Source: a virus. Taken from it: a DNA stretch of 26,422 nt. The position numbers were made by a program, and so were the translations under genes. Of this stretch, positions 1 to 8,322 are shown piece after piece (position 1 is the first letter of the stretch; each line of letters starts with the position of its first letter). The notes under the pieces were generated by a model that saw nothing but the letters and a program-made list of their open reading frames with translations, ran no database searches and was not told where the DNA came from. The stretch lies in IMG/VR virus record IMGVR_UViG_3300009474_000008, positions 1 through 26,422 of that record. One strand, 5' to 3'.

Positions 1-165
1 GAAGTCAAACACGCTGCATTAGAACAAGCCGTTAAGGATGCGTTAAAGCAGATTGATAACAACATAGTTGAGTTTAGCCAATCGGGTGAACATGGATGGG
101 CTGGAGGTGTATTGTATGGCATGACGTTGGCAGCTAATGTTATTAAACAGAAAACAAGACTATGA
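1..165 (+). CDS. Unknown phage protein, 3' end only
   Basis: The reading frame is open from the first base and ends with TGA at 163-165, giving 54 C-terminal residues; the start lies outside the window. The visible part is helical and polar, then ends in a Gly-rich hydrophobic stretch (GWAGGVLYGMTLAANV) and a basic tail. I do not recognise the family. The stop codon overlaps the next start (ATGA), so it belongs to the same tail-gene operon. The codon use (TTA, GGT, AAA) is like that of its neighbours. Confidence 0.7.
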   Translation, partial: EVKHAALEQAVKDALKQIDNNIVEFSQSGEHGWAGGVLYGMTLAANVIKQKTRL

Positions 166-437
166 TAATCGCACTAATACTAAACGCTTTATACATCTTT
201 GGGCTAAAGGCTGCAATGGGTGATGGAATGATACTAGGCTTTGTGCCAAATAAGCTAGATAAGCTACCTACGTGGCTTAAAATGCCTTTATTTGAGTGTC
301 CAATCTGCATGGCTAGTATTCACAGCTACATAGGCTTTGTTTACATGGGTGCAAGTATTGAAACCGTGTTAATAATGCCGTTTTATATTGTGATGCTGGC
401 AGGGTTGAACTTCATAGTAATAAACACAATAGAATGA
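162..437 (+). CDS. Small membrane protein with CPxC motif
   Basis: A 91-residue protein with two hydrophobic segments, about residues 1-20 and 65-88, flanking a short soluble part. That part holds the motif FECPICMAS (about residues 43-51), in which the Cys pair could bind metal or form a disulfide. Small phage membrane proteins with an 'E/D-C-P-x-C-x-x-x/W' motif of the DUF1360 type look similar, but the assignment is tentative. It overlaps both neighbours by four bases (ATGA), so translation is probably coupled. Its place just before the tail chaperone and tape measure genes gives no clear role. Confidence 0.75.
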   Translation: MIIALILNALYIFGLKAAMGDGMILGFVPNKLDKLPTWLKMPLFECPICMASIHSYIGFVYMGASIETVLIMPFYIVMLAGLNFIVINTIE

Positions 438-1111
438 TTAAATACCTATACAAGAATAATGAATGGTTTAGAGCCAAAGTCAACAAGCTATGGCACTACA
501 AAGGCGACACCCTAAAAGGTACGGAGTTTGCTTTTGTTGACGCTTTAGGGCGCAAGTATTTTAAGTTTATTGATGACATGGATATACCTGTCATTCGTAA
601 AGGGCAAATACAGCTATTCTTAACCGAACTGTCAAGGGGGTTAGATAGTAACGAAACCGCTATGTTCCTAGACAACATGGAAAAGCAAATAGAAGCAGCA
701 TTGGCAATGCCTAAGAACGTGGCAGGGGTAAGCAAGTACCTAGCAAGCCTATCGCACCTAGTAGGGGAAATGAAACTAAGAAAGGAAAATATACTACACC
801 CCACCTTGCTAATGGATATGGCTGCGGTAATGTTTATCCGTGAAGATGAAAACCCTTTTGAGTTTGACCGCAAGATACACAACGAAAAAGTAGAAACCTT
901 TGTTAATGATGTGAGTGAAAGGATAGGGCTATATGATTTTTTCGTGCAAGCCAAGTTGAACGCATACATACCGTATTTAGAACAATTGACGCAAGACTTC
1001 AAGGGCTTGTATCAGTATCTGAAAGTGAAGATAGAAGCGGAGAACTTGGCACTCGAGACATTTTATGGTACAGAGCCGAACTCTACACCCAACAAAACAA
1101 CCAAGAAATAG
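434..1111 (+). CDS. Probable tail assembly chaperone (frame 0 product)
   Basis: A 225-residue, mostly alpha-helical acidic protein with no recognised domain. The call rests on position and architecture. It lies directly before the tape measure gene, where long-tailed phages encode the G/GT-type tail assembly chaperones that coat the tape measure protein before tube polymerisation. As in those systems, a second open frame (-1) overlaps its 3' end and fills the gap to the tape measure gene. The C-terminus in frame 0 is a low-complexity Thr/Asn/Lys tail, as often seen on the unshifted product. The start ATG overlaps the previous stop (ATGA). An unrelated tail or neck protein is possible. Confidence 0.6.
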   Translation: MIKYLYKNNEWFRAKVNKLWHYKGDTLKGTEFAFVDALGRKYFKFIDDMDIPVIRKGQIQLFLTELSRGLDSNETAMFLDNMEKQIEAALAMPKNVAGVSKYLASLSHLVGEMKLRKENILHPTLLMDMAAVMFIREDENPFEFDRKIHNEKVETFVNDVSERIGLYDFFVQAKLNAYIPYLEQLTQDFKGLYQYLKVKIEAENLALETFYGTEPNSTPNKTTKK

Positions 1112-1263
1112 AACTACTATCGTTAGCTAATGGCGACCCGTTAGTGTTTGATAGGATTAAACGAATGACAGTAAACGAGTGGCTTAACTTAGTGATATAT
1201 GGCTTTAGAACAAGTAACAGTAGAGTACAACCTAGCGTTGGAGAAAGCAAAAGCCCAGTTTAA
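937..1263 (+). other. -1 frame extension, possible GT-type frameshift product
   Basis: The frame one base behind the chaperone gene is open from just after a TGA at 934-936 to TAA at 1261-1263. It has no ATG before 1164, so it would need ribosomal frameshifting. The part from about 1045 to 1200 reads like real protein (RDILWYRAELYTQQ, then LANGDPLVFDRIKRMTVNEW) and covers 87 bases that would otherwise be non-coding in a very compact operon. A textbook slippery heptamer, T TTT TTC, lies in the correct phase at 937-943. A later shift near 1060-1066 (A TTT TAT) would keep more of the frame 0 protein but is not a standard slip site. It overlaps the start of the tape measure gene. Confidence 0.45.
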
Positions 1264-3898
1264 TGGGTTAGTGCAAACTATTCAGCAAGGTGAGCAAAAG
1301 ATAACGAATAGTTCTAAGCAAGCCAACAACCAAATATTAAGCGATGAGCAAAAGGCGCATAACAAGCGTGTTCAGTTTATTAAAGAGGAAACACAGGATT
1401 TAGCGGAACTACAAAAGCGCAAAAAGTTAGCGTACTCACCAGAGGAAATAAGCCAATACAACAAACGCATAGCAGAAACACAGCAACGCATTAAGACGTT
1501 AAGCGGTGAAACTGGCAACCTAACTAAAACGAATGGCAACTTAATTACAAGCTTTAAAAGTATAGCCGTTAGCGTTGGTATTGCCTTTGGTGTTCAGCAG
1601 TTGTTAAGTTTCGGCAGTGAGTTATTAGCATTAGGGCAAAAGTCTAAGACCGTAACAAACGCATTTAATGCTATTGCCACATCAGCGGATTTGGGAGCAC
1701 TAAGATCATCAACAGGGTTCGGGGTAACGGATTTACAGCTAAAGCAATTAGCGGTAAGGGCTAATATGTTTAAAATATCACTTGATACGCTACCAAGCCT
1801 ATTAAAGTTTGCAACGATTAGGGCAGCTGAAACAGGGCAAGAGGTTGACTACTTAGTTAACTCAATTATTGATGGTATTGGTAGGCAATCACCACTAATA
1901 CTTGATAACTTAGGATTGAGTGCTATTGATGTACGTAGTGAATTTAAAAAGACGGGCGACATGGCTAAATCGGTAGCAAACATTATTGAGCGTGACATGG
2001 GTAACTCTGTTACTTCAATAGACGATGCTACTAGTGCCGTTCAACGCTTTAACACATCACTAGCAAATATTAAAGAACGGTTAGCAACAGCCTTTACAAG
2101 TTATACCGCTAATGGATTAAAGGTTATAAGCGATGGATTAACTGATGTATCAAATACATTAGGAGGCTTTGAAACTAGCGTATATGAAATACAAACTGCT
2201 CTAGGGGCTTATGGGGGCGATATTGATATGGTAGTAAAGGCATATGAAAGGTTTGGAACTGTAAATGGTGATGTAATTGATAAAATTAATAAATTACGGG
2301 AGATAACAAATGAAAATGGCGAGGCATGGAAAGAGTTAAGAGATGAAATAGCTGGATTTGATTCGCAAGGTTTATTTGCTAATAAGCTAAAGGAAATAAC
2401 CGATTTAATGCAACCATTTGAAGAGCAAGGTAAAACCGCAACACAAACGTATATTAGTTTAAAAGTAGCATTTTCGTTAGTTTCTGATGCATGGGATGAT
2501 TTTGTTTCTAAAACAAATAACCCAATACAGATTTCGGAAACACTTAAACAACTTAATGAAGAACTAACGGTATTAAAAGAACAATTTGAGAATACCGATA
2601 TAACTAGCCCACTATTCAGAAGTTTACAACAGCAGATTAAAGACCTTGAAGCAAGGATTGAAAGCATAGTAAACCCAACTAACAAAGGTAGCATTGCAGC
2701 CTTAGAAGCGGAAATATCAAGACTAAGTGAGCAACAAAAACAACTTAACACCACCACCGAAGCAAGTATAGAAAAGTATGCTAAACTTCAAACAAAAATA
2801 AATGAACTACAACGCAACATAAGCGAGTTAAAGCGATTGGGCGACCCGTTAGCGCAGTTTAACATTAAGCGTATTGGCGATGAAATAGAGGTAAGTAAAA
2901 AGCAACTTGATGACCTTGAAACCATAATGGAAGGCATAGCGGATAAAACGTTAACCGCTGCAAAAATGTTTAAAAAGTTTGACGATGAGATTAAAAACCT
3001 TAAAAAGTCAACGGGGGATGCTAATATAGGTGGGTTTCTTACTGAAGATACAATTAAGAGACAAGAGGAATTTAATTCTATACTAACGAGTAGCGTAACT
3101 ACTTTAGTAGGCGACCTTACAGGGCTATTTAATTCAATCGGTCAACAACAAGACGATGCAATTAACCGCCAACTCGAAGCGGAGCGTACACGGGCGCAAG
3201 AGCATTTCGATATAATGAAAGGCATTTGGCAAAACCAATTAGATAACGGTCAGATTACCAAAGAGGAACTGTTTAACCAAGAAACAGCCTACAACGAAAA
3301 GATTAACGCACTAGAAGCGAAACAAGTTGAACTACGTAAACAGCAACTAAGAAAACAAGCAATAGCGGAAAAGGCTAACGCATCATTTCAATTGATTGTA
3401 GGCACTACAACGGCAGTAGCTAAGAACCTAGCCAATCCGCCAGCGATTATAGCTATTATAGCAGCAGCGACAGCACAATTAGGAATATTAGCAGCTACAC
3501 CAATTCCAGAGTTTGCAAAAGGTGTTGTAGGCTTACAAGGTGCTGGAACGGAAACAAGCGATAGCATACACGCCAAACTATCTAAAGGGGAAAGCGTAAT
3601 AACAGCGAAAGCAACACGGGCTAACAAAGATGCATTGACCGCAATGAACAACGGCGAGTATGAGAAGTTCGTGCAGCAAAAATACATTATGCCAGCGTTG
3701 GAAGTAAGACGGGAAAAGCAACGTAATAGCTTTGCAGAAACAATATCTAAGTCTATGCAATCGGGTGTTTATGACGACAGCCTACTAATACACGAAACAC
3801 GCAAAAACAAAGCCGTTAGCATACGTAACGCAGACCAGATAGGTAAAGCCACAGCCCGGGAGTTAGGGCGCAACAGTTACTTTAAAAATAGGGTTTAA
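1199..3898 (+). CDS. Tail tape measure protein
   Basis: This 899-residue protein is the longest in the window and sets tail length while acting as scaffold for the tail tube. The N-terminal 110 residues are coiled coil. A hydrophobic segment follows (about 115-145), then a mixed region and long coiled coils at about 440-620 and 655-735. A second hydrophobic stretch rich in Ala and Ile lies at about 745-785. It ends with the GLQG...SIHAKLSKGESVI region and a basic C-terminal tail, as commonly seen in tape measure proteins of Bacteroidetes phages. By the usual 0.15 nm per residue the tail would be roughly 130 nm. The stop shares one base with the next start (TAATG). Confidence 0.9.
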   Translation: MALEQVTVEYNLALEKAKAQFNGLVQTIQQGEQKITNSSKQANNQILSDEQKAHNKRVQFIKEETQDLAELQKRKKLAYSPEEISQYNKRIAETQQRIKTLSGETGNLTKTNGNLITSFKSIAVSVGIAFGVQQLLSFGSELLALGQKSKTVTNAFNAIATSADLGALRSSTGFGVTDLQLKQLAVRANMFKISLDTLPSLLKFATIRAAETGQEVDYLVNSIIDGIGRQSPLILDNLGLSAIDVRSEFKKTGDMAKSVANIIERDMGNSVTSIDDATSAVQRFNTSLANIKERLATAFTSYTANGLKVISDGLTDVSNTLGGFETSVYEIQTALGAYGGDIDMVVKAYERFGTVNGDVIDKINKLREITNENGEAWKELRDEIAGFDSQGLFANKLKEITDLMQPFEEQGKTATQTYISLKVAFSLVSDAWDDFVSKTNNPIQISETLKQLNEELTVLKEQFENTDITSPLFRSLQQQIKDLEARIESIVNPTNKGSIAALEAEISRLSEQQKQLNTTTEASIEKYAKLQTKINELQRNISELKRLGDPLAQFNIKRIGDEIEVSKKQLDDLETIMEGIADKTLTAAKMFKKFDDEIKNLKKSTGDANIGGFLTEDTIKRQEEFNSILTSSVTTLVGDLTGLFNSIGQQQDDAINRQLEAERTRAQEHFDIMKGIWQNQLDNGQITKEELFNQETAYNEKINALEAKQVELRKQQLRKQAIAEKANASFQLIVGTTTAVAKNLANPPAIIAIIAAATAQLGILAATPIPEFAKGVVGLQGAGTETSDSIHAKLSKGESVITAKATRANKDALTAMNNGEYEKFVQQKYIMPALEVRREKQRNSFAETISKSMQSGVYDDSLLIHETRKNKAVSIRNADQIGKATARELGRNSYFKNRV

Positions 3899-6066
3899 TG
3901 GATTACCAATTTACGCTAATAGCCAACGGCAACAGAACACTATTAACCCGTGACCCCGAAGGTTGGGAAGATATTGCATTGACATTAAGCAGAGATGAGC
4001 AATGGCACGGTATAACCCAAGAAGCCAGTGTTGATTTGGGTTTTTGGTGCGATGGTGGTGGCTTTGAAGTTATCAACGCACTATACGAAGCAAACGGGGC
4101 AGATGTTGAGATAATACTAGAAGTGTTGTATTGCGGTGAGTTAGTGTTTAACGGTATCTTACAGCTTAATAGCCTTATTCGTGGAAGGTGCGTATTAAAC
4201 GTGCCTGTGGATAATTTTGATGTAGGAGTAAAGATAAGGCGTAGAATTGAAACCCCTATAAACTTAGAGCAAGCCACTACATTAGACGGTGGCAATGTAA
4301 ACAACTATACATACGGTGGATATGATGTTAATATGCACAGCCGTACTATTTACCTTAAGTCGCAATTACAGCAGTTAGACCCGTTTACTAGGGAAACAAC
4401 ACAGCCAATAACACTAGGATTGCAATATGGCGCATGGATTAATCATGGAATATTAGCCACTAATGGCGACCTAAGTACATTAACCGATAACCCAAGCGTT
4501 GTAGATTTTAGGAATGGCGGTAGCTTTTTGAGGTCAGCTAGTAATATTCAACCGTTCTTTACTAATAATGACCCTATCGTTTCGTTTCCAGTTACATTGG
4601 ATTTGAGTTGGGACTTTAGCGGTATTTATAGTGATATAATATCAAGCCCACAAAGCAGACAGTTGAACGGTAATTGGATATTGCAATTGCATTACGGTTC
4701 TGACTTGGCTACAGGTTCACAAATAACATTAGCCCAAGTAAACGGATATGTAACATCAAATGGAACTTATACAGCCTTGTTTGTTGGCAGTGGCTCAACT
4801 ACTATAACACTTGAAGCAGGGGATAGGATTTGGCTTGCATGGGCAATAACAGGCGGTAACTACTTATTAACTACTGGCGGTGGTACTTTTGATGTTCAAT
4901 TTAAATGGGCTTATCAAAGTTTTAGGCTAACATTAGAAACCAATTCGGGCTTTGATGAAAGCACTACAAAAGCATGGGCAATACACGAACTATTTAGCAG
5001 ACTAACGCACGCTACAAGCAATGAGCCGAGTAGCTTTAGAAGTAACTACTTTGGGCGCACCAATTCACAGCCCGTTAGCTATCCTGTTACGGGGTGCGGT
5101 GGATATACAGCCATAACAAACGGGTTAAAGCTACGACAGTACGAAGATGAGCGTTCAGCCATTGTAGTGTCTATGCAAGACCTTTTAGATAGTATGGATA
5201 GCTTACACGGTATCGGGTGGGGTGTGCTTAATAACAAAATGATTGTAGAGCCTATTGAATATTTTTATCAATCTAACGTACTTAAAAAACTAGACTACGT
5301 GCCAGCATTTGAAATGCGTATAGCACAGAACAAGTACGTTAACGAAATAGAGATAGGTTATGAGAAATGGGAAACGGAAGATGTAAACGGTATTGAAGAA
5401 CCAAATAGCATACATAGCTACTCACTACCTAAAGTACAACGCAAAAACAAGGTTGAAAAGGTTAGCCCGTACATAGGTGGCAGCTATGCTATTGAAACCA
5501 CAAGGCGAAGACCTGTAAGTATATTTACTACTTTCGATTGGAAGTTCGATACTGATAACTTTATACTAGCCTTAAAGCATAACGTAAACGAGTTGAACGT
5601 ATGCGAAAAGGATGAAAACTTCAGCAACGTAGCGAACTTACTAGAACCCGATACAACGTACAATCTAAGATACTCGCCAGCACGTAACCTGTTAAGGCAA
5701 TTAAAAGCATATACGGGCGGTCTATTTAGGAAACCCCTTGAAGATGTAAGGTTTCAAAGTGGCGAGGGCAATATAACCTTAGAAGCCACTGAACTAACTA
5801 ATTGTTTGGGGAACTTTGACGGTGCATTGTTAATCGAAAACCAAGACTTTGTAAGTGGTGAGTTTGCCCCGTATTGGATACCCGAAGTTTACAGTTTCGA
5901 ATATGTGTTAAGCTTTAGCGACTTTCTAGCGATACGCAACAACCCGTATGGCTTGATAGGCTTTAGCGAAACAGACACGGCACACATTTACGGCTACATA
6001 CTAAATTTAGAGTTCAACCTAAAGACAGGCGCAGCAAGTTTTGAACTATTAAGGGCTAATATTTAA
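3898..6066 (+). CDS. Large tail protein, probable tail-tip or baseplate component
   Basis: A 722-residue protein placed directly after the tape measure gene, where siphophages encode the distal tail and tail-associated proteins that build the tail tip. The first 90 residues (DYQFTLIANGNRTLLTRDPEGWEDI onward) look like a beta-sandwich. The middle (about 100-360) is rich in beta strands, Gly and Asn. The C-terminal third has a mixed alpha/beta character with many charged residues. I see no peptidase or lysozyme motif. It is the last gene of this operon, because an operator and promoter follow directly. The tail-tip role is inferred from order and size, not from a recognised domain. Confidence 0.7.
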   Translation: MDYQFTLIANGNRTLLTRDPEGWEDIALTLSRDEQWHGITQEASVDLGFWCDGGGFEVINALYEANGADVEIILEVLYCGELVFNGILQLNSLIRGRCVLNVPVDNFDVGVKIRRRIETPINLEQATTLDGGNVNNYTYGGYDVNMHSRTIYLKSQLQQLDPFTRETTQPITLGLQYGAWINHGILATNGDLSTLTDNPSVVDFRNGGSFLRSASNIQPFFTNNDPIVSFPVTLDLSWDFSGIYSDIISSPQSRQLNGNWILQLHYGSDLATGSQITLAQVNGYVTSNGTYTALFVGSGSTTITLEAGDRIWLAWAITGGNYLLTTGGGTFDVQFKWAYQSFRLTLETNSGFDESTTKAWAIHELFSRLTHATSNEPSSFRSNYFGRTNSQPVSYPVTGCGGYTAITNGLKLRQYEDERSAIVVSMQDLLDSMDSLHGIGWGVLNNKMIVEPIEYFYQSNVLKKLDYVPAFEMRIAQNKYVNEIEIGYEKWETEDVNGIEEPNSIHSYSLPKVQRKNKVEKVSPYIGGSYAIETTRRRPVSIFTTFDWKFDTDNFILALKHNVNELNVCEKDENFSNVANLLEPDTTYNLRYSPARNLLRQLKAYTGGLFRKPLEDVRFQSGEGNITLEATELTNCLGNFDGALLIENQDFVSGEFAPYWIPEVYSFEYVLSFSDFLAIRNNPYGLIGFSETDTAHIYGYILNLEFNLKTGAASFELLRANI

Positions 6067-6068
6067 TT

Positions 6069-6084
6069 TTTAGACTAGCCTAAA
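6069..6084. promoter_or_regulatory. Palindromic operator, copy 1
   Basis: The sequence TTTAGACTAGCCTAAA is a near-perfect palindrome, TTTAG(A)..(C)CTAAA. It sits seven bases before the -33 element of the promoter at 6092-6119, the same distance as in copy 2. Copies 2 and 3 share the arms and the central G. It is probably a binding site for a dimeric phage transcription factor. Confidence 0.6.
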
Positions 6085-6091
6085 ACTATTG

Positions 6092-6119
6092 TTTGGTAAT
6101 ACTAAAATAGCTATATTTG
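6092..6119 (+). promoter_or_regulatory. Bacteroidetes-type promoter, probably giving a leaderless mRNA
   Basis: TTTG at 6092-6095 is followed after 16 bases by TATATTTG at 6112-6119, a full match to the Bacteroidetes -7 consensus TAnnTTTG. Only four bases separate this element from the ATG at 6124, so transcription should start at or next to the start codon. The next in-frame ATG of the gene lies far downstream, so the leaderless reading is hard to avoid. Confidence 0.75.
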
Positions 6120-6123
6120 TAGC

Positions 6124-6915
6124 ATGGCAGTTTTTGCGATAGATAACCAAGCTTTGGACTTCACTAGTGAGGAAGCTATCTATTGCCGTACCACAGGGAA
6201 AAACTACTACCAAATATTTCCAAACAGCAAATGTAGTGAGGTAGAATTTAGGTTGACAGAGCAAACAGATTTGGAGTTGTTCACTAACCCTAACTTTACG
6301 GACTTATTGACAGACCCAAGCGGTTGGAGTTGGAACTTAGCTAACGTAAGCAACAACCAAGTAATACTACCCCCTACGGGCTACATAGAGCAAACGGTAA
6401 CGGGTTTAATTATCGGTGCTTACTATCGGGTATGTATTCAGATAATAGACATTACACCACCACAAGCGTTAGCAATAGTGTTAAGTGGTTCAGCAGGGTT
6501 TAATAATGCTAATACCTTTAATGATGAAGGTATATGGTGTAGCTATTTTATAGCCACAGACACAAGCACTACAATAACCTTTGCAAGTACCGCTAACGTG
6601 CGTAATATCACTATTGACAGTGCAAGCATTAAAGAGATAAGCTTACCAGTAGTTGAAATACAAACGTGCGATGGTGATGTAGTAAGTGTCACAACGGAAA
6701 CAATCGACCTATACAAAAATACCGCAAAGGTTACGTTTTGTTGGTCGCAATTAAATAACGGGTGTTATAAAATGTGTATATCGCCAGCACCCGAAACGGC
6801 ATTGAATTTATTAGACGGAGTTAATTTAATTACAACCGAAGGTGGCAGAGGTATAATACTTACAGTAAGTACCGCAAGCTTTAACCAAACGGGCAGACTA
6901 ACAAGACAACCATAA
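6124..6915 (+). CDS. Virion surface protein with carbohydrate-binding-like domain
   Basis: A 263-residue protein. Residues about 48-178 read like a jelly-roll carbohydrate-binding module: FTNPNFTDLL...SGWSW at the start, ILPPTGYIEQTVTGLIIGAYYRV in the middle, and ITIDSASIKEI at the end. Such domains on phages usually sit on tail fibres and bind surface glycans. The flanking regions are short beta-rich segments with Cys pairs (YCRTTGK, GCYKMCIS). It opens a transcription unit with its own promoter and operator. I infer a role in adsorption or virion decoration; the exact location on the particle is not shown. Confidence 0.65.
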   Translation: MAVFAIDNQALDFTSEEAIYCRTTGKNYYQIFPNSKCSEVEFRLTEQTDLELFTNPNFTDLLTDPSGWSWNLANVSNNQVILPPTGYIEQTVTGLIIGAYYRVCIQIIDITPPQALAIVLSGSAGFNNANTFNDEGIWCSYFIATDTSTTITFASTANVRNITIDSASIKEISLPVVEIQTCDGDVVSVTTETIDLYKNTAKVTFCWSQLNNGCYKMCISPAPETALNLLDGVNLITTEGGRGIILTVSTASFNQTGRLTRQP

Positions 6916-7406
6916 TGGCAGACGTAAAAATATCAGACTTACCAGCGTTAAGCGTGAATGCCTTAACAGGAAATGAAGCGTTTATAGTGCAAGAGGGTAA
7001 CACTAATTCAAGGGTTCTACTTGATACATTAGGGGCGTACTTAGCAGGTAGTATAGTAGGCTATTCCGATGTAATTACATTGGACGGCAGTGCAAACAAC
7101 GGTTTAATAAATAACTACGTTGACTTATTTACGCCTGCCGCTGGAAAGATTATTAAATCTATATTTATCAAAGCAGACAGCCTAACTCCTACCAATGCTA
7201 ATGTCAGTGTAGTATTACATGATGGCGACCCATTAAACGATGTAGAACTTGTTGCAGCGGTAAGTGCTGCGGAATTAAACATTGGATTGAGCCAGTTTGG
7301 ATGTAATGGTGAGACGGTTGCAAGTGGGTATTTGTTAAAGTTATTAGTAACTGATAATACGATTACTGGTGGCACAATATTAGTGGTAGCAAACTATTTA
7401 ATCTGA
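6915..7406 (+). CDS. Fibre-type virion protein with ISDLPAL N-terminus
   Basis: A 163-residue protein. The first 45 residues (KISDLPALSVNALTGNEAFIVQEG...SRVLLDTLGAYL) match a short N-terminal module found on many phage fibre and appendage proteins, which links the appendage to the virion. The remaining 115 residues are beta-rich, with a compact jelly-roll-like pattern (VITLDGS...LLKLLVTDN...ILVVANYLI). The start shares one base with the previous stop (TAATG), so it is probably translated by reinitiation. Part of the adsorption or decoration module. Confidence 0.65.
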   Translation: MADVKISDLPALSVNALTGNEAFIVQEGNTNSRVLLDTLGAYLAGSIVGYSDVITLDGSANNGLINNYVDLFTPAAGKIIKSIFIKADSLTPTNANVSVVLHDGDPLNDVELVAAVSAAELNIGLSQFGCNGETVASGYLLKLLVTDNTITGGTILVVANYLI

Positions 7407-7410
7407 CAAT

Positions 7411-8322
7411 ATGAAAAGGTTTTTGAAGTATCTTATTATTATACTAGGTTGTGCGTTGTTCAGCACGGCGGTACACGCCCAACGTAGGATAACCACCGAT
7501 AAATTGTTTTTAAACGAAAGCATACAATTGAGCAAGGCTTACAATGGTGATACCTTGCTATACTTTATGCAAAACAATGCACTCGCTACGGGCTTATCGT
7601 TTTCGATTGCAGGGTCTGCGTTTTCGTTTGACTACTCAGCTACTTCGTTAGGGTTCTTTTTGAATTATACCAATGGCGACACAAGTACATTTGACGTAAG
7701 GTCTGATGGCGTGTTGATACAGTGGGGCGAAAACGATGGCAATGTAGGTATCGGAACGGAAACACCAACGGAAAAACTGCACGTTGACGGCACGGTACTT
7801 ATTACCGACACGCTTACGATTGCTGATGGAAGCGAAAGCGATGGCTACGTATTAACATCTGATGCAAGCGGTAACGCCACATGGCAAGACCCTACCGCTT
7901 ATGGTGAAATGGGTTTCGGTGATAGCACGGTTACGCAGGCATTAACTCAAAACGTGTGGAGTGTAGTAACCAACTCCAATAATACTTTATGGCAAACAGC
8001 AGCAATAGATACTCACAACGTACAATACAGCGGTGATAGCCTTATTATTGGCAAAACGGGAGTGTATCAACTTAATGCACAATTATCAGTAGATGGAACG
8101 GCAAACAGCGTTATAAGGTTGGGCGTTTATGTTAACGGTTCGTTAGCTTGCACTTGCACGGGTTATCAAGAACTTGTGAACAACAAGATAATCCAACTAA
8201 CCTACATAAACATAGATGGCTTGACTGCTGGTGATGTGGTGCAAGTAGTGATAACGAATACGGCGAATAATGACGATGTTGATGCAGTTGGAGGTAAGAT
8301 AACAATCAATAAAATACGATAA
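7411..8322 (+). CDS. Fibre-like protein with Sec signal peptide and C1q-like C-terminus
   Basis: A 303-residue protein. Residues 1-23 are a clear Sec signal peptide: basic MKRFLK, a long hydrophobic core, and AHA before QRR. Residues about 110-126 hold VGIGTETPTEKLHVDG and about 145-160 hold DGYVLTSDASGNATW, modules common in Bacteroidetes surface and fibre proteins. The last 140 residues look like a C1q/TNF-type trimeric jelly roll (VWSVVTNSNNTLW, GVYQLNAQLSVDG, ending in GKITINKI). Tail fibres are assembled in the cytoplasm and normally have no signal peptide, so this one is either exported or was acquired from a host surface protein. Its neighbours are adsorption genes. Confidence 0.7.
   Translation: MKRFLKYLIIILGCALFSTAVHAQRRITTDKLFLNESIQLSKAYNGDTLLYFMQNNALATGLSFSIAGSAFSFDYSATSLGFFLNYTNGDTSTFDVRSDGVLIQWGENDGNVGIGTETPTEKLHVDGTVLITDTLTIADGSESDGYVLTSDASGNATWQDPTAYGEMGFGDSTVTQALTQNVWSVVTNSNNTLWQTAAIDTHNVQYSGDSLIIGKTGVYQLNAQLSVDGTANSVIRLGVYVNGSLACTCTGYQELVNNKIIQLTYINIDGLTAGDVVQVVITNTANNDDVDAVGGKITINKIR

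Noticed and set aside
496-1002. Long open frame on the minus strand opposite the chaperone gene
   Set aside because: Its sequence is Ser/Cys-rich with no domain and it lies fully opposite a well-supported gene in a one-direction operon. The same holds for the other antisense frames at 2209-2757, 3388-3687, 14217-14546, 17822-18265 and 20518-20859.
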